Assembly (NCBI RefSeq): GCF_004134865.1
Contig: NZ_SDPO01000003.1
Span: 124,001-188,000 of the forward strand
Direction of reading: 5' to 3'
Length of the DNA: 64,000 bases
Source: Agromyces fucosus
GTDB taxonomy: Bacteria; Actinomycetota; Actinomycetes; Actinomycetales; Microbacteriaceae
A program made the position numbers and the translations under genes. Below the pieces are notes generated by a model. The model was not told the DNA's origin. It worked only from the letters and a program-made list of their open reading frames with translations, and did no database searches. Positions 8,621 to 16,490 of the stretch are shown in pieces (the stretch's first letter is position 1; every line of letters starts with the position of its first letter).

Positions 8621-10024
8621 TCACGCCCCCGTGAACACGAGCCAGAGCAGCACCCCGTTGAGCGTGATCAGGAACACGGATGCCGCGATGCCGGCCGTCG
8701 TCGTCGCCCAGTGGTTCCTCCACTGGCCGAGCACGCCCGACTTCGCCGTGAGCGCGACGAGCGGCACGAGGGCGAAGGGGATGCCGAACGAGAGCACGAC
8801 CTGGCTGAGCACGAGCGAGAGGGTGGGGTCGAAGCCGAGCCAGAGGATCGTGAGTGCCGGGATCAGGGTGACGAGCCGGCGGAGGATGAGCGGCACCCGC
8901 ACGTGCAGCAGTCCGTGCATGATCTCGGCGCCGGCGTAGGCGCCCACGGACGTCGACGCGAGCCCCGACGCGAGCAGACCGACCGCGAAGAGGGTCGCGA
9001 TGACGGGTCCGAGCGCCACGCCGAGGGCCGCATAGGCGCCCTCGAGACTGTCGGTGCCCTCGACGCCCGCGAGATTGACGGCGGCGAGCAGCAGGATGCA
9101 GAGGTTCACGGTGCCCGCGATCGCCATCGCGATCGAGACGTCCCAGCGGGTGGCGCGCAGCAGCAGCCCCGTCGGCACATCCGTCGCCGTGCCGGGAAGC
9201 AGCTCGGGAGCCTCCGAGCGGCGGCTGATGCCGAATCCGTGCCACGCGGACTTGGGCGTCGCTGCCGATGGGGAGGTCGACAGCGACGCGGCACGGCGCG
9301 TGACGAAACGGTCACGGCTGAGCGCGGAGTGGGCGTAGATCGCGTGCGGCATGATCGTCGCGCCGAGGATGGACGCGGCGAGCAGCACGGAGTTCGCGTC
9401 GGCGAAGCGGGGCACGAGGCCGCCGAGGAGGCCCGCCGGGTCGGGCGGTGCCACGAAGACGCCGACGGTGAAGCCGATCGCGATGATGATCAGCAGTCCC
9501 ATGATGACGAACTCGAAGGTGCGCGGCCCGCGCCGCGACTGCAGCACGAGCAGCCCGATCGAGACGGCCCCCGTGATGAGTCCGCCCCACACGAGCGGCA
9601 CGCCGAACAGCAGGTTGAGCGCGACGGCGCCGCCGATCACCTCGGCGAGATCGGTCGCCATCGCCACGAGCTCGGCCTGCAGCCAGTAGGCGCGACGGCC
9701 CCAGCGATTGCGGATGCGCCCGCCGAGCACCTCGGGAAGGCTCCGGCCGGTCACGATGCCGAGCTTCGCCGAGAGGTACTGGATGAGCCACGCCATCACG
9801 TTGCCGAGCACGACGACCCACACGAGCAGGTAGCCGTACTGCGCCCCCGCGGTCATGTTGCTCGCGACGTTGCCGGGGTCGAGGTAGGCCACGCCTGCCA
9901 CGAGTGCCGGGCCGATCAGCCAGGCCACTCGGGGCACGGATGTCGCGCGCCCGCGCTGCCCGGCGGGCTCGCCCTCGGGCCCTGGATCGTTCGTGGTCGT
10001 CTCGTCGTCGAGCGTTTTCGGCAT
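8621..10024 (-). CDS. mntH: Nramp-family Mn(II)/divalent metal-proton symporter
   Basis: 467 residues with about eleven hydrophobic segments and the family signatures DPGN (49-52, TM1) and MPH (225-227, TM6), which form the metal site. It imports Mn(II), possibly Fe(II), with protons across the plasma membrane. A hydrophilic insert of about 50 residues follows the sixth helix (after ALSRDRFV), longer than in E. coli MntH. The ATG at 10024 is 6 nt after TACGTT (10031-10036) with no ribosome site, so the mRNA is probably leaderless, and an operator-like palindrome covers the start codon. The dtxR-family gene follows after 52 bp. Confidence 0.95.
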   Translation of the reverse strand: MPKTLDDETTTNDPGPEGEPAGQRGRATSVPRVAWLIGPALVAGVAYLDPGNVASNMTAGAQYGYLLVWVVVLGNVMAWLIQYLSAKLGIVTGRSLPEVLGGRIRNRWGRRAYWLQAELVAMATDLAEVIGGAVALNLLFGVPLVWGGLITGAVSIGLLVLQSRRGPRTFEFVIMGLLIIIAIGFTVGVFVAPPDPAGLLGGLVPRFADANSVLLAASILGATIMPHAIYAHSALSRDRFVTRRAASLSTSPSAATPKSAWHGFGISRRSEAPELLPGTATDVPTGLLLRATRWDVSIAMAIAGTVNLCILLLAAVNLAGVEGTDSLEGAYAALGVALGPVIATLFAVGLLASGLASTSVGAYAGAEIMHGLLHVRVPLILRRLVTLIPALTILWLGFDPTLSLVLSQVVLSFGIPFALVPLVALTAKSGVLGQWRNHWATTTAGIAASVFLITLNGVLLWLVFTGA

Positions 10025-10058
10025 ACCGAAAACGTACCAAGATTTCGGCGCACCGAAA
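10015..10058 (-). promoter_or_regulatory. Tandem MntR/DtxR-type operators over the mntH promoter and start codon
   Basis: Two palindromes lie 27 bp apart centre to centre: TTTTCGG-CATA-CCGAAAA (10015-10032), which contains the mntH ATG, and TTTCGG-CGCA-CCGAAA (10043-10058), upstream of the -10 box. They share TTTCGGNNNACCGAAA. Assignment to the DtxR-family protein encoded next door is inference from position, symmetry and function of the gene controlled. Confidence 0.75.
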
Positions 10059-10103
10059 AGCTTTCGTCACGGCAGTTCCATGCGCGCTGCGCCAGCGCCG
10101 GGT

Positions 10104-11051
10104 TCAGCCGACGAAGGGGATCGCGGCGCGCCGCCGCGCCGCGAGCTGCGCAGCACTGCGGATCGCGTCGGCGAAGGCGAGCGGAGCCTCCTGCGGCAGG
10201 TTGTGGCCGGCGTGCGGCACCTGCCGATGCTCATGCGGGCCGACGAAGCGGGCGCCGGCGACGGCGGCATCCCGGGCGGGGAAGTTGCCGTCGGCGAGCC
10301 CGTCGAGCGTGATCGCCGGCACGGTGATCGGGGGAAGCTGCGCCAACTGCGCTTCGAGGCGGGAGTACTCGGGTGCGCCGGGCACCTGGAACAGCCGGTG
10401 CCGGTAGGAGTGGATCACGACATCGACGTAGTCGGGGTTGTCGAATGCCGCCGCTGCACGGTCGAGTTCGGCCGCTCCGAATTCCCAGTCGGGGGAGTTG
10501 CGCCGCCAGATCACCTCCGCGATGCCGCGACGGTTCTCGGTCAGGCCGGCACGACCGCGCTCGGTGAGGAAGTAGAAGAAGTACCAGAATCCCGCTTCGA
10601 GGTCCGGACGGATCGGCTGCATCGAGGCGCTGATGTCCTGGATGAGGTATCCGTTGACGGAGACGAGTGCGGTGACGCGCTCGGGCTGGAGCGCAGCGAC
10701 GACGCACGCGGCACGACCGCCCCAGTCGTACCCCGCGAGGATCGCCTGCGGGATCCGGAGCGCGTCCATCAGTTCGATGACGTCCTGTCCCAGCGCGGCC
10801 TGTTGGCCGCTGCGCGGCACGGAGCCGTCGAGGAAGCGGGTGCCACCGTGCCCGCGGAGGTAGGGCACGATGACGCGGAAGCCGGCCTCCGCCAGGTTCG
10901 GCGCCACGTCGACGTAGCTGTGGATGTCGTAGGGGAACCCGTGCAGCAGCAGCACCGGCGGGCCGTCTTCGGGTCCGGCTTCGAAGTACGCGACGTCGAG
11001 GTGCTCCGTCTCGACGTGTCGCAGCGGTTCGAGTCGAGGTGTCGCGCTCAT
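10104..11051 (-). CDS. Alpha/beta hydrolase, epoxide hydrolase/haloalkane dehalogenase type
   Basis: 315 residues, soluble. HGFP (37-40) supplies the oxyanion region. GYDWGG (107-112) puts an aspartate (Asp109) at the nucleophile elbow, as in epoxide hydrolases and haloalkane dehalogenases rather than serine esterases. The catalytic His is probably His283 (PHAGHNLP). A cap region rich in Tyr/Phe/Trp (YFFYFLTERGR) lies between. ATG 11051 has AAGGAG about 7 nt upstream. A promoter of the GTCACA-N15-CGGTC class lies upstream on this strand (11108-11133), divergent from the next hydrolase gene. The substrate is unknown. Confidence 0.85.
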   Translation of the reverse strand: MSATPRLEPLRHVETEHLDVAYFEAGPEDGPPVLLLHGFPYDIHSYVDVAPNLAEAGFRVIVPYLRGHGGTRFLDGSVPRSGQQAALGQDVIELMDALRIPQAILAGYDWGGRAACVVAALQPERVTALVSVNGYLIQDISASMQPIRPDLEAGFWYFFYFLTERGRAGLTENRRGIAEVIWRRNSPDWEFGAAELDRAAAAFDNPDYVDVVIHSYRHRLFQVPGAPEYSRLEAQLAQLPPITVPAITLDGLADGNFPARDAAVAGARFVGPHEHRQVPHAGHNLPQEAPLAFADAIRSAAQLAARRRAAIPFVG

Positions 11052-11103
11052 GGTGTGCTCCTTCTCATTGCCCGGATCAGGTTCAGACGGAACCCGTCAC
11101 GAG

Positions 11104-11133
11104 CTTCGACCGGCATCCGCCCACGGTTGTGAC
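11104..11133 (-). promoter_or_regulatory. ECF41-type promoter for the minus-strand hydrolase
   Basis: Read on the minus strand: GTCACA (11133-11128), 15 nt, CGGTC (11112-11108), then GAAG. The expected transcription start near 11100 gives a leader of about 50 nt with a normal ribosome site. The spacing is identical to five other copies in this cluster. Confidence 0.75.
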
Positions 11134-11137
11134 GTCC

Positions 11138-11163
11138 GTCACAGCTCGACGTGCCGCCCGGTC
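11138..11163 (+). promoter_or_regulatory. ECF41-type promoter for the plus-strand esterase
   Basis: GTCACA (11138-11143), 15 nt, CGGTC (11159-11163). Its -35 box is only 4 nt from the divergent -35 box, together forming TGTGAC-GTCC-GTCACA. Confidence 0.75.
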
Positions 11164-11229
11164 GTAGTGGGCAGGGGCATCCGCCGGGTGCGCCGTTCGC
11201 AGGACCGACTCGATCAGGAAGGCACGATC

Positions 11230-12180
11230 ATGACCACGCACGTTCTCGACCCCGAGGCGCAGGCGATCGCCGACGCGACCTCGACACCCCCGTTCCTCTA
11301 CCAGCTCGGCGCCGACGGCGCCCGCAAGGTCCTCGACGACCTGCAGGCCGCCCCGATCGACAAGCCAGACGTCGACGAGGAGTGGATCACCGTTCCCGCC
11401 GCCGTCGGCGACGTGCGGGTGCGGATCGTCAAGCCGGTCGGTTCCACCGGCCTGCTGCCGACGATCCTGTACATCCACGGCGGCGGCTGGGTCATCGGCA
11501 ACTCCGCGACCCACGACCGGCTCGTGCGCGAGATCGCCGTCGGGGTCGACGCCGCGGTGGTCTTCGTCGAGTACGACCGCTCGCCGGAGGCGAAGCATCC
11601 GGTCGCCATCGAACAGGCGTACGCGACCGCCCAGTGGATCACGCGTTCCGGTGCCGACAAGGGGCTCGATGCCTCGCGCCTGGCCGTGGCCGGGGACTCG
11701 GTCGGCGGCAACATGACCGCGGTCGTCGCGATCCTCGCGAAGCAGCGCGGCGACGTGTCGTTCGTGCACCAGTCGCTCTACTACCCCGTGACGGATGCCG
11801 CGCAGGACACCGACAGCTACCGCGAGTTCGCCGACGGCCCGTACCTGGCGGCCGCCGCCATGGCGTGGTTCTGGGACAGCTACCTGCCGGATGTCGCGAA
11901 GCGGGCCGACATCACGGCGTCACCGCTTCGGGCGACGACCGAGCAGCTGGCCGGGCTTCCCGAGACCTTCCTGATCACCGACGAGAACGACGTGCTCCGC
12001 GATGAGGGCGAGGCGTACGCGCGGCGGCTCGTGGAGGCGGGCGTGCGCACCACGAGCGTGCGCTACAACGACACGGTGCACGACTTCATGATGCTGAACC
12101 CGCTCCGCCCGTCGGCCGCCGTCACGGCCGCCGTCGAGCAGGCGGTGCACATCCTGCGGAAGGCCCTGGGCCGGGGTTGA
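11230..12180 (+). CDS. Alpha/beta hydrolase of the hormone-sensitive-lipase (HSL) esterase family
   Basis: 316 residues. HGGGW (83-87) is the HSL-family oxyanion motif and GDSVGG (155-160) carries the nucleophile Ser157. The likely acid is in ITDENDVLRDEG (about 254) and the His in TVHDFMML (about 283). It is a cytoplasmic esterase or lipase for small acyl esters; the exact substrate is unknown. I start at ATG 11230 because AGGAAGG lies 7 nt upstream and homology begins there, although the frame is open further back. An ECF41-type promoter ends at 11163. The MFS gene starts 4 nt after the stop, so they form an operon. Confidence 0.9.
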   Translation: MTTHVLDPEAQAIADATSTPPFLYQLGADGARKVLDDLQAAPIDKPDVDEEWITVPAAVGDVRVRIVKPVGSTGLLPTILYIHGGGWVIGNSATHDRLVREIAVGVDAAVVFVEYDRSPEAKHPVAIEQAYATAQWITRSGADKGLDASRLAVAGDSVGGNMTAVVAILAKQRGDVSFVHQSLYYPVTDAAQDTDSYREFADGPYLAAAAMAWFWDSYLPDVAKRADITASPLRATTEQLAGLPETFLITDENDVLRDEGEAYARRLVEAGVRTTSVRYNDTVHDFMMLNPLRPSAAVTAAVEQAVHILRKALGRG

Positions 12181-12184
12181 GCGA

Positions 12185-13633
12185 ATGACGGCCACGTGGA
12201 TGACCGCGCCTCAGCGCACCGTGCTGGTGGTGGCGATCCTCGCCTCGTTCGCCGCGTTCCTCGATGGGAGCGCGGTGAACGTGGCCCTGCCCGCGATCAG
12301 CGCCGAGCTCGGCGGGGGGCTCTCCTCGCAGCAGTGGGTGGTGGACGCGTACCTGCTGAGCCTCGGCGCGTTCATCCTGCTCGCCGGCTCCCTCTCCGAT
12401 GCGTTCGGTCGAAAGCGCGTGCTCTTGACCGGACTCATCGGATTCGGGCTCACCTCGGTGGCCTGCGCGATCGCGCCGACGGTCGAGACGCTGATCCTCA
12501 TGCGGGGCCTGAAGGGCGTCTTCGGCGCCCTCCTCGTTCCGAGCTCGCTCGCCCTCATCCTCGACGCCTTCAGCACCGAGAAGCAGGGCCGTGCGATCGG
12601 GATCTGGACGGCGTTCACGAGCATCGCCTCGATCGCCGGGCCGGCGCTCGGCGGAGTGCTCGTCGATGCGCTGTCGTGGCGATGGGTGTTCGGCATCAAC
12701 GTGCTTCCCATCGCCCTCGGCGTCGTGCTCGCGCACTGGCTCGAGCAGGATCCGCCCCGCTCCTCCGCGGCTCACGTGGACGTCGTCGGCGCGCTGCTCG
12801 GCGTCGCCGGGCTCGGGCTGCCCGTGTTCGTGCTCATCGAGCAACCCCGATTCGGGTGGGAGTCGCCGATCATCATCGGTGCGCTCGTCGTCGGAGTCAT
12901 CAGCCTGATCGGGTTCATCGCGTGGGAGCTCCGCACGTCGCAGCCGATGCTGCCCATGGGGATCTTCCGCGCGCGGAACTTCTCCGTCGGCAACGTCGCG
13001 ACGTTCTTCGTCTACGCCGGGCTCTCGCTCGGCACGTTCGCGCTCGCGGTGTTCCTGCAGCAGAGCGCCGGGTACTCGGCGACGATGACCGGTCTCGCGA
13101 TGATCCCGTCGAGCCTGGTGCTGATCGGCCTGTCCGCGTACATCGGGCGGCTGAGCGGCCGCGTCGGAACCCGGCTCCTGATGGGCGCGGGGCCGGTCAT
13201 CGCGGGCGGCGGCTTCGCGCTGATGCTCGCCATCACCGACGAGGCCGACTACCTCACGCAGGTGCTTCCGGCCGTGATCGTCTTCGGCCTCGGCATGGCC
13301 GTGACGGTCGCCCCGCTCACGGCGACGATCCTCGGCGCGGTCGAACCGGCGCACGCGGGCATCGCCTCCGCGACGAACAACGCGGTCTCCCGGATCGCGG
13401 GCCTGATCGCCGTCGCACTCGCCGCATCCTTGGGCGGATCGGTGAGCATCGACCTCGACAGCTTCCACCGGCTCGTGGCCTCGTCGGCGATCGCCATGCT
13501 CATCGGCGGCGCGATCTCCGGCGTCGGCATCCGGGACACCGCGCGCCGCGCCGTGCGGCCACGCGTCCGCGCCGCTGCGGTCAGGACTGCTCCGGAGCAA
13601 GCAGATCCGCGTACTGCGGATTCTCGGCGATGA
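12185..13633 (+). CDS. MFS drug/proton antiporter, DHA2 (14-TM) type
   Basis: 482 residues with about 14 hydrophobic segments. Motif A is clear (GSLSDAFGRKRVL, 68-80), and LDGSAVNVALPAIS in TM1 is typical of the QacA/EmrB branch, so it is a plasma-membrane multidrug efflux candidate. ATG 12185 is 4 nt after the esterase stop, so it is probably transcribed from the same ECF41-type promoter. The arginine-rich C-terminal tail overlaps the convergent GNAT gene by 53 bp. What it exports is unknown; pairing with an esterase suggests an antibiotic- or solvent-like compound (inference). Confidence 0.9.
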   Translation: MTATWMTAPQRTVLVVAILASFAAFLDGSAVNVALPAISAELGGGLSSQQWVVDAYLLSLGAFILLAGSLSDAFGRKRVLLTGLIGFGLTSVACAIAPTVETLILMRGLKGVFGALLVPSSLALILDAFSTEKQGRAIGIWTAFTSIASIAGPALGGVLVDALSWRWVFGINVLPIALGVVLAHWLEQDPPRSSAAHVDVVGALLGVAGLGLPVFVLIEQPRFGWESPIIIGALVVGVISLIGFIAWELRTSQPMLPMGIFRARNFSVGNVATFFVYAGLSLGTFALAVFLQQSAGYSATMTGLAMIPSSLVLIGLSAYIGRLSGRVGTRLLMGAGPVIAGGGFALMLAITDEADYLTQVLPAVIVFGLGMAVTVAPLTATILGAVEPAHAGIASATNNAVSRIAGLIAVALAASLGGSVSIDLDSFHRLVASSAIAMLIGGAISGVGIRDTARRAVRPRVRAAAVRTAPEQADPRTADSRR

Positions 13634-14027
13634 AGGCCGCGACGACGGGGCACCGCACCGTGATGCGCTGCCCCCGGTCGCGGAGGTCGTCGAGCGCGTC
13701 CGCGATGAGGTCGGCCGCGATGCCGCGCCCGCGGAACTCGGGCGCGACCGTCGTGGTGAGCACGATGATGCGGCCGTCCAGGACGTCGTAGCGGAAGCTC
13801 GCGATCTGCCGGCCGTCGATGATCGCGGCGTACACGTGCTCCTCGGAGCGATGGACCAGCCGGATCTCCGACGCGGTATCGGCCGAGGGGCGGTCGACAT
13901 CCTGGACGGAGCGGGTCGTCTCCTCGTCGACGAGGGCCACGGTGCCCTCGTCGAGGAAGCCCGCCCCGTCGGGATATCCGGCCGAATCGGGGTACTCGAT
14001 CCGCTGATCACGATCGGTTGCGCTCAT
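13581..14027 (-). CDS. GNAT-family N-acetyltransferase, COG2388 (YjdJ) type
   Basis: 148 residues. The acetyl-CoA loop APEFRGRGIAADLI and the closing motif ITVRCPVVAAFIAENPQYADLL match the short COG2388 acetyltransferases of unknown substrate. The frame extends to GTG 14066, but GGAGG sits 5 nt before the ATG at 14027, so I use that start. The 3' end overlaps the MFS gene tail to tail. A GTCACA-N15-CGGTC promoter lies on this strand at 14179-14204, implying a leader of roughly 145 nt. Function within the cluster is inferred only from this shared promoter. Confidence 0.85.
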   Translation of the reverse strand: MSATDRDQRIEYPDSAGYPDGAGFLDEGTVALVDEETTRSVQDVDRPSADTASEIRLVHRSEEHVYAAIIDGRQIASFRYDVLDGRIIVLTTTVAPEFRGRGIAADLIADALDDLRDRGQRITVRCPVVAAFIAENPQYADLLAPEQS

Positions 14028-14178
14028 CATGTCCTCCAACGTTCGATCACGAATGGCGACAGCCACGGCGGCGGGTGGGACCAGTCGTGGTCTGCTTGGC
14101 GCAACCTCTGACGAAGCCGCCTGAAACCCGGTACTCCCGCTCTTACCTCACGACTCGGCCGAGCCTGTCATGAGCAAT

Positions 14179-14204
14179 GACCGAGCGGATGGCGGAGTTG
14201 TGAC
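14179..14204 (-). promoter_or_regulatory. ECF41-type promoter for the GNAT gene
   Basis: On the minus strand: GTCACA (14204-14199), 15 nt, CGGTC (14183-14179). It lies about 150 nt before the GNAT start and is divergent from the promoter at 14240-14265. Confidence 0.6.
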
Positions 14205-14239
14205 CGACCGGTCGAACGACGCGTGCTGCTCCGGCCCCG

Positions 14240-14265
14240 GTCACAACGCGCCGTCGTGTCCGGTC
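14240..14265 (+). promoter_or_regulatory. ECF41-type promoter for the 14319 hydrolase
   Basis: GTCACA (14240-14245), 15 nt, CGGTC (14261-14265) followed by TGAG. Predicted start near 14272, 47 nt before the ATG. Confidence 0.8.
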
Positions 14266-14318
14266 TGAGCTGATACCGCCCCGCAGACGGCGGGAACGGT
14301 TCGAGAAGGGGAACAGCC

Positions 14319-15056
14319 ATGTCAGATCAGAAGCCGACCGTCGTGTTCGTGCACGGCGCATTCGCCGAGTCCGCCAGCTGGAACGGCGTCATCGCGGCGC
14401 TCTACGCCGAGGGCGTCACCTCGGTCGCGGTCGCCAACCCGCTGCGCAGCCTCGCCGGCGACGCCGCGTACGTTCGCGACGTGATCGCCTCGATCGATGG
14501 GCCGGTCGTGCTCGTCGGCCACTCGTACGGCGGGCTCGTCATCAGCGAGGCATCCGCAGGCAACGACCAGGTCGTCGCCCTGGTCTACGCCGCGGCGTTC
14601 GTGCCCGAACCCGGCGACAGCGCCTTCTCGCTCTCGGCGAGCGAGCCCGGCTCGACGCTGGGCGACGCCCTCGACGTGCGCCCCGTCTCGTCGGGGGGCA
14701 ACGAGTTCGTGATCCGCCGCCCCGTGTTCCGCGACCAGTTCGCCGCCGACGTGCCCGTGCAGGTCGCCGGCCTCATGGGCGCGACCCAGCGCCCGGTGAC
14801 CGAGGCGGCGCTCACGGACCCCGTGCAGGCGACGATCCCCGGCTGGAAGGACCGCCCGTCATGGCACGTCTTCGGCAGCGAGGACCGCAACATCCCGGTC
14901 GCCGTGCACCGGGCCGGCGCCCAGCGGGCGGGCTCGCGTGGCACGACCGAGCTCACCGGTGCCTCCCACGCCGTCAGCGTCTCGCAGCCCGAGGCGGTGG
15001 CCGCCACGATCCTCGAAGCCGTGCGCGGAGTGAGCGGCAACCGGGCGGCCGCGTAG
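14319..15056 (+). CDS. Alpha/beta hydrolase (serine nucleophile)
   Basis: 245 residues, cytoplasmic. HGAF (12-15) gives the oxyanion region, GHSYGG (67-72) carries Ser69, and SHAVSVSQP contains the likely His217. It resembles the small EstC/pyrethroid-hydrolase-like alpha/beta hydrolases common in actinobacteria, often annotated only as hydrolase. ATG 14319 follows AAGGGGAAC. It is monocistronic by appearance: an ECF41-type promoter upstream and a hairpin (15079-15114) downstream. It is the third hydrolase of this sigma-factor cluster. Its substrate is not known. Confidence 0.88.
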   Translation: MSDQKPTVVFVHGAFAESASWNGVIAALYAEGVTSVAVANPLRSLAGDAAYVRDVIASIDGPVVLVGHSYGGLVISEASAGNDQVVALVYAAAFVPEPGDSAFSLSASEPGSTLGDALDVRPVSSGGNEFVIRRPVFRDQFAADVPVQVAGLMGATQRPVTEAALTDPVQATIPGWKDRPSWHVFGSEDRNIPVAVHRAGAQRAGSRGTTELTGASHAVSVSQPEAVAATILEAVRGVSGNRAAA

Positions 15057-15078
15057 GCGGCGTTCGCCGATCGCTGCC

Positions 15079-15114
15079 GGGTGCGCGCGACCCGTCTTCC
15101 GGTCCCGCGCACCC
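15079..15114 (+). terminator. Hairpin after the 14319 hydrolase
   Basis: A 14-bp stem with one mismatch (15079-15092 with 15101-15114) and an 8-nt loop lies 22 nt past the stop codon. There is no T-run, as usual in high-GC actinobacteria. Confidence 0.6.
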
Positions 15115-15162
15115 GCAGCAGCGGGTGGTGCTCGCATCTCCCGAACTGATTTCCAGAATGCT

Positions 15163-15188
15163 GTCACAACCGCGCGTGCTCTCCGGTC
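15163..15188 (+). promoter_or_regulatory. ECF41-type autoregulatory promoter of the sigma gene
   Basis: GTCACA (15163-15168), 15 nt, CGGTC (15184-15188) then TCAG. It sits 50 nt before the sigma-factor ATG. ECF41 sigma genes commonly have such a promoter before them or their partner gene. Confidence 0.8.
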
Positions 15189-15238
15189 TCAGTTGGAAAG
15201 GACTGCCGTCGTCCTCCACCGACTGACAGGATCAGATC

Positions 15239-16120
15239 ATGGAAGCGAACCTCGACGAGGCGCTCGCCGCCTTCCAGGCCGTGCGCGGGCGGCTCTTCGG
15301 CATCGCGTACCGCATGCTCGGCAGCGCGAGCGAGGCCGAGGACATCGTGCAGGAGGCGTGGCTGCGATGGCAGGGCACCGACCGCACGGTCGTGCAGGAC
15401 CCGCCCGCATTCCTCGCGACGGCCACGACCCGCCTCGCGATCAATGCCCTGCAGTCGGCGCGGAGCCAGCGTGAGACCTACATCGGCCCGTGGTTGCCCG
15501 AACCGGTCGACACCAGCGCCGACCCGACGCTCGGCGCCGAGCGTGCCGAGGCGCTCGGTTTCGCCGTGCTCGTCATGCTCGAGCGCCTCACCCCGACGGA
15601 GCGGGCCGCTTACGTGCTGCGCGAGGCGTTCGCCTACCCGTACGAGCAGATCTGCGAGATCGTGCAGGTCTCCGAGGCTGCCGCCCGGCAGCTCGTCTCG
15701 CGCGCTCGGAAGCATCTCACCGGTGAGCGCCGTCGGGAGGTCCCGCAGTCCGAACAGCGACGACTGCTCGGGGCGTTCCTGGCGGCGGCGAAGACCGGCG
15801 ACCTCATCCAGCTGGAGCAGCTGCTCTCCGAAGACGTCGTCTCGTACACCGACGGCGGCGGGGTCGTGCGCGCCTCCAAGTTCCCGGTGATCGGGCGCGA
15901 GCGCGTCGCGAAGTTCGTGCGCGCCTTCCACACGCATTTCTGGAACGGCGTGGACATCACCGAGGCCGAGACGAACGGCCAGGCGTCGGTGATGCTCTCG
16001 AAGGACGGCGCCACCTTCGCCGTGATCACCCTCGTCATCGGTGCGCGGGGCATCGACCAGATCCTGTGGATGATGAACCCCGGAAAACTCGGGGCTGTGA
16101 CCGCTCGTGCGGCAGTATGA
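15239..16120 (+). CDS. sigJ: ECF41-family (SigJ-like) RNA polymerase sigma factor with C-terminal NTF2/SnoaL domain
   Basis: 293 residues. Sigma region 2 (about 10-75) is followed by the family linker WLPEPV (85-90), region 4 (about 105-165) and a SnoaL/NTF2-like domain (about 172-284) with the group signatures DGGG (205-208) and NPGKL (280-284; usually NPDKL). In studied ECF41 proteins this domain both helps and restrains activity in place of an anti-sigma factor. ATG 15239 starts 50 nt after a matching promoter, so autoregulation is likely. The six matching promoters around it define a probable regulon. The signal sensed is unknown. The G for D change in NPDKL is a small oddity. Confidence 0.93.
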   Translation: MEANLDEALAAFQAVRGRLFGIAYRMLGSASEAEDIVQEAWLRWQGTDRTVVQDPPAFLATATTRLAINALQSARSQRETYIGPWLPEPVDTSADPTLGAERAEALGFAVLVMLERLTPTERAAYVLREAFAYPYEQICEIVQVSEAAARQLVSRARKHLTGERRREVPQSEQRRLLGAFLAAAKTGDLIQLEQLLSEDVVSYTDGGGVVRASKFPVIGRERVAKFVRAFHTHFWNGVDITEAETNGQASVMLSKDGATFAVITLVIGARGIDQILWMMNPGKLGAVTARAAV

Positions 16121-16472
16121 CCTCGCCGCCCGCCTGCGCGCCGCGCTCGATCATGGAGACGAGCTCGCATTGGCGGGTGCTCTGAACCGCGACGTGTGCA
16201 TGGTCGTCGATTCGGGCGACGAGGCGGGAGGAGAGCTGCGTGATCGCGGACGCGTCGTCCGTGGGCTGCGCGATCAGCAGGCGAGGCATCCGGATGCCTC
16301 GTGGGTCACCGTGCACGTCAACGGGCAGGCGGGTCTGGCGCTCCGACGGCCGAACGGCGAGGTCGTCGGTGTGCTCAGCATCGACGGCACGGCCGCGATC
16401 GCACGGCTGTGGCTCTGCACCTCACCCCGGAAGCTCGCCGGCTGGAATCGCCGCAGACCCGAGATCGACTGA
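16107..16472 (+). CDS. Free-standing NTF2/SnoaL-like protein paralogous to the sigma-factor C-terminal domain
   Basis: 121 residues, GTG start overlapping the last 14 bases of the sigma gene. The layout follows the sigma factor's own C-terminal domain: an initial helix (ARLRAALDHGDELALAGAL beside LGAFLAAAKTGDLIQLEQL), then NGQAGLALRRPNGEVVGVLS beside NGQASVMLSKDGATFAVIT, and the end SPRKLAGW beside NPGKLGAV. The DGGG motif is absent. It could compete with or modulate the fused domain, or be a separate small-molecule binder; both are inference. It contains a 20-nt perfect palindrome at 16282-16301. Confidence 0.7.
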   Translation: MRQYDLAARLRAALDHGDELALAGALNRDVCMVVDSGDEAGGELRDRGRVVRGLRDQQARHPDASWVTVHVNGQAGLALRRPNGEVVGVLSIDGTAAIARLWLCTSPRKLAGWNRRRPEID

Positions 16473-16490
16473 GCGGATTCCGAGAATCCC

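Noticed and set aside
15163..15188. GTCACA-type sites as binding sites for a TetR- or CRP-like repressor
   Set aside because: The motif is not symmetric overall, has fixed 15-nt spacing and fixed orientation toward each gene, and lies beside an ECF41 sigma gene, so a promoter is the better reading.
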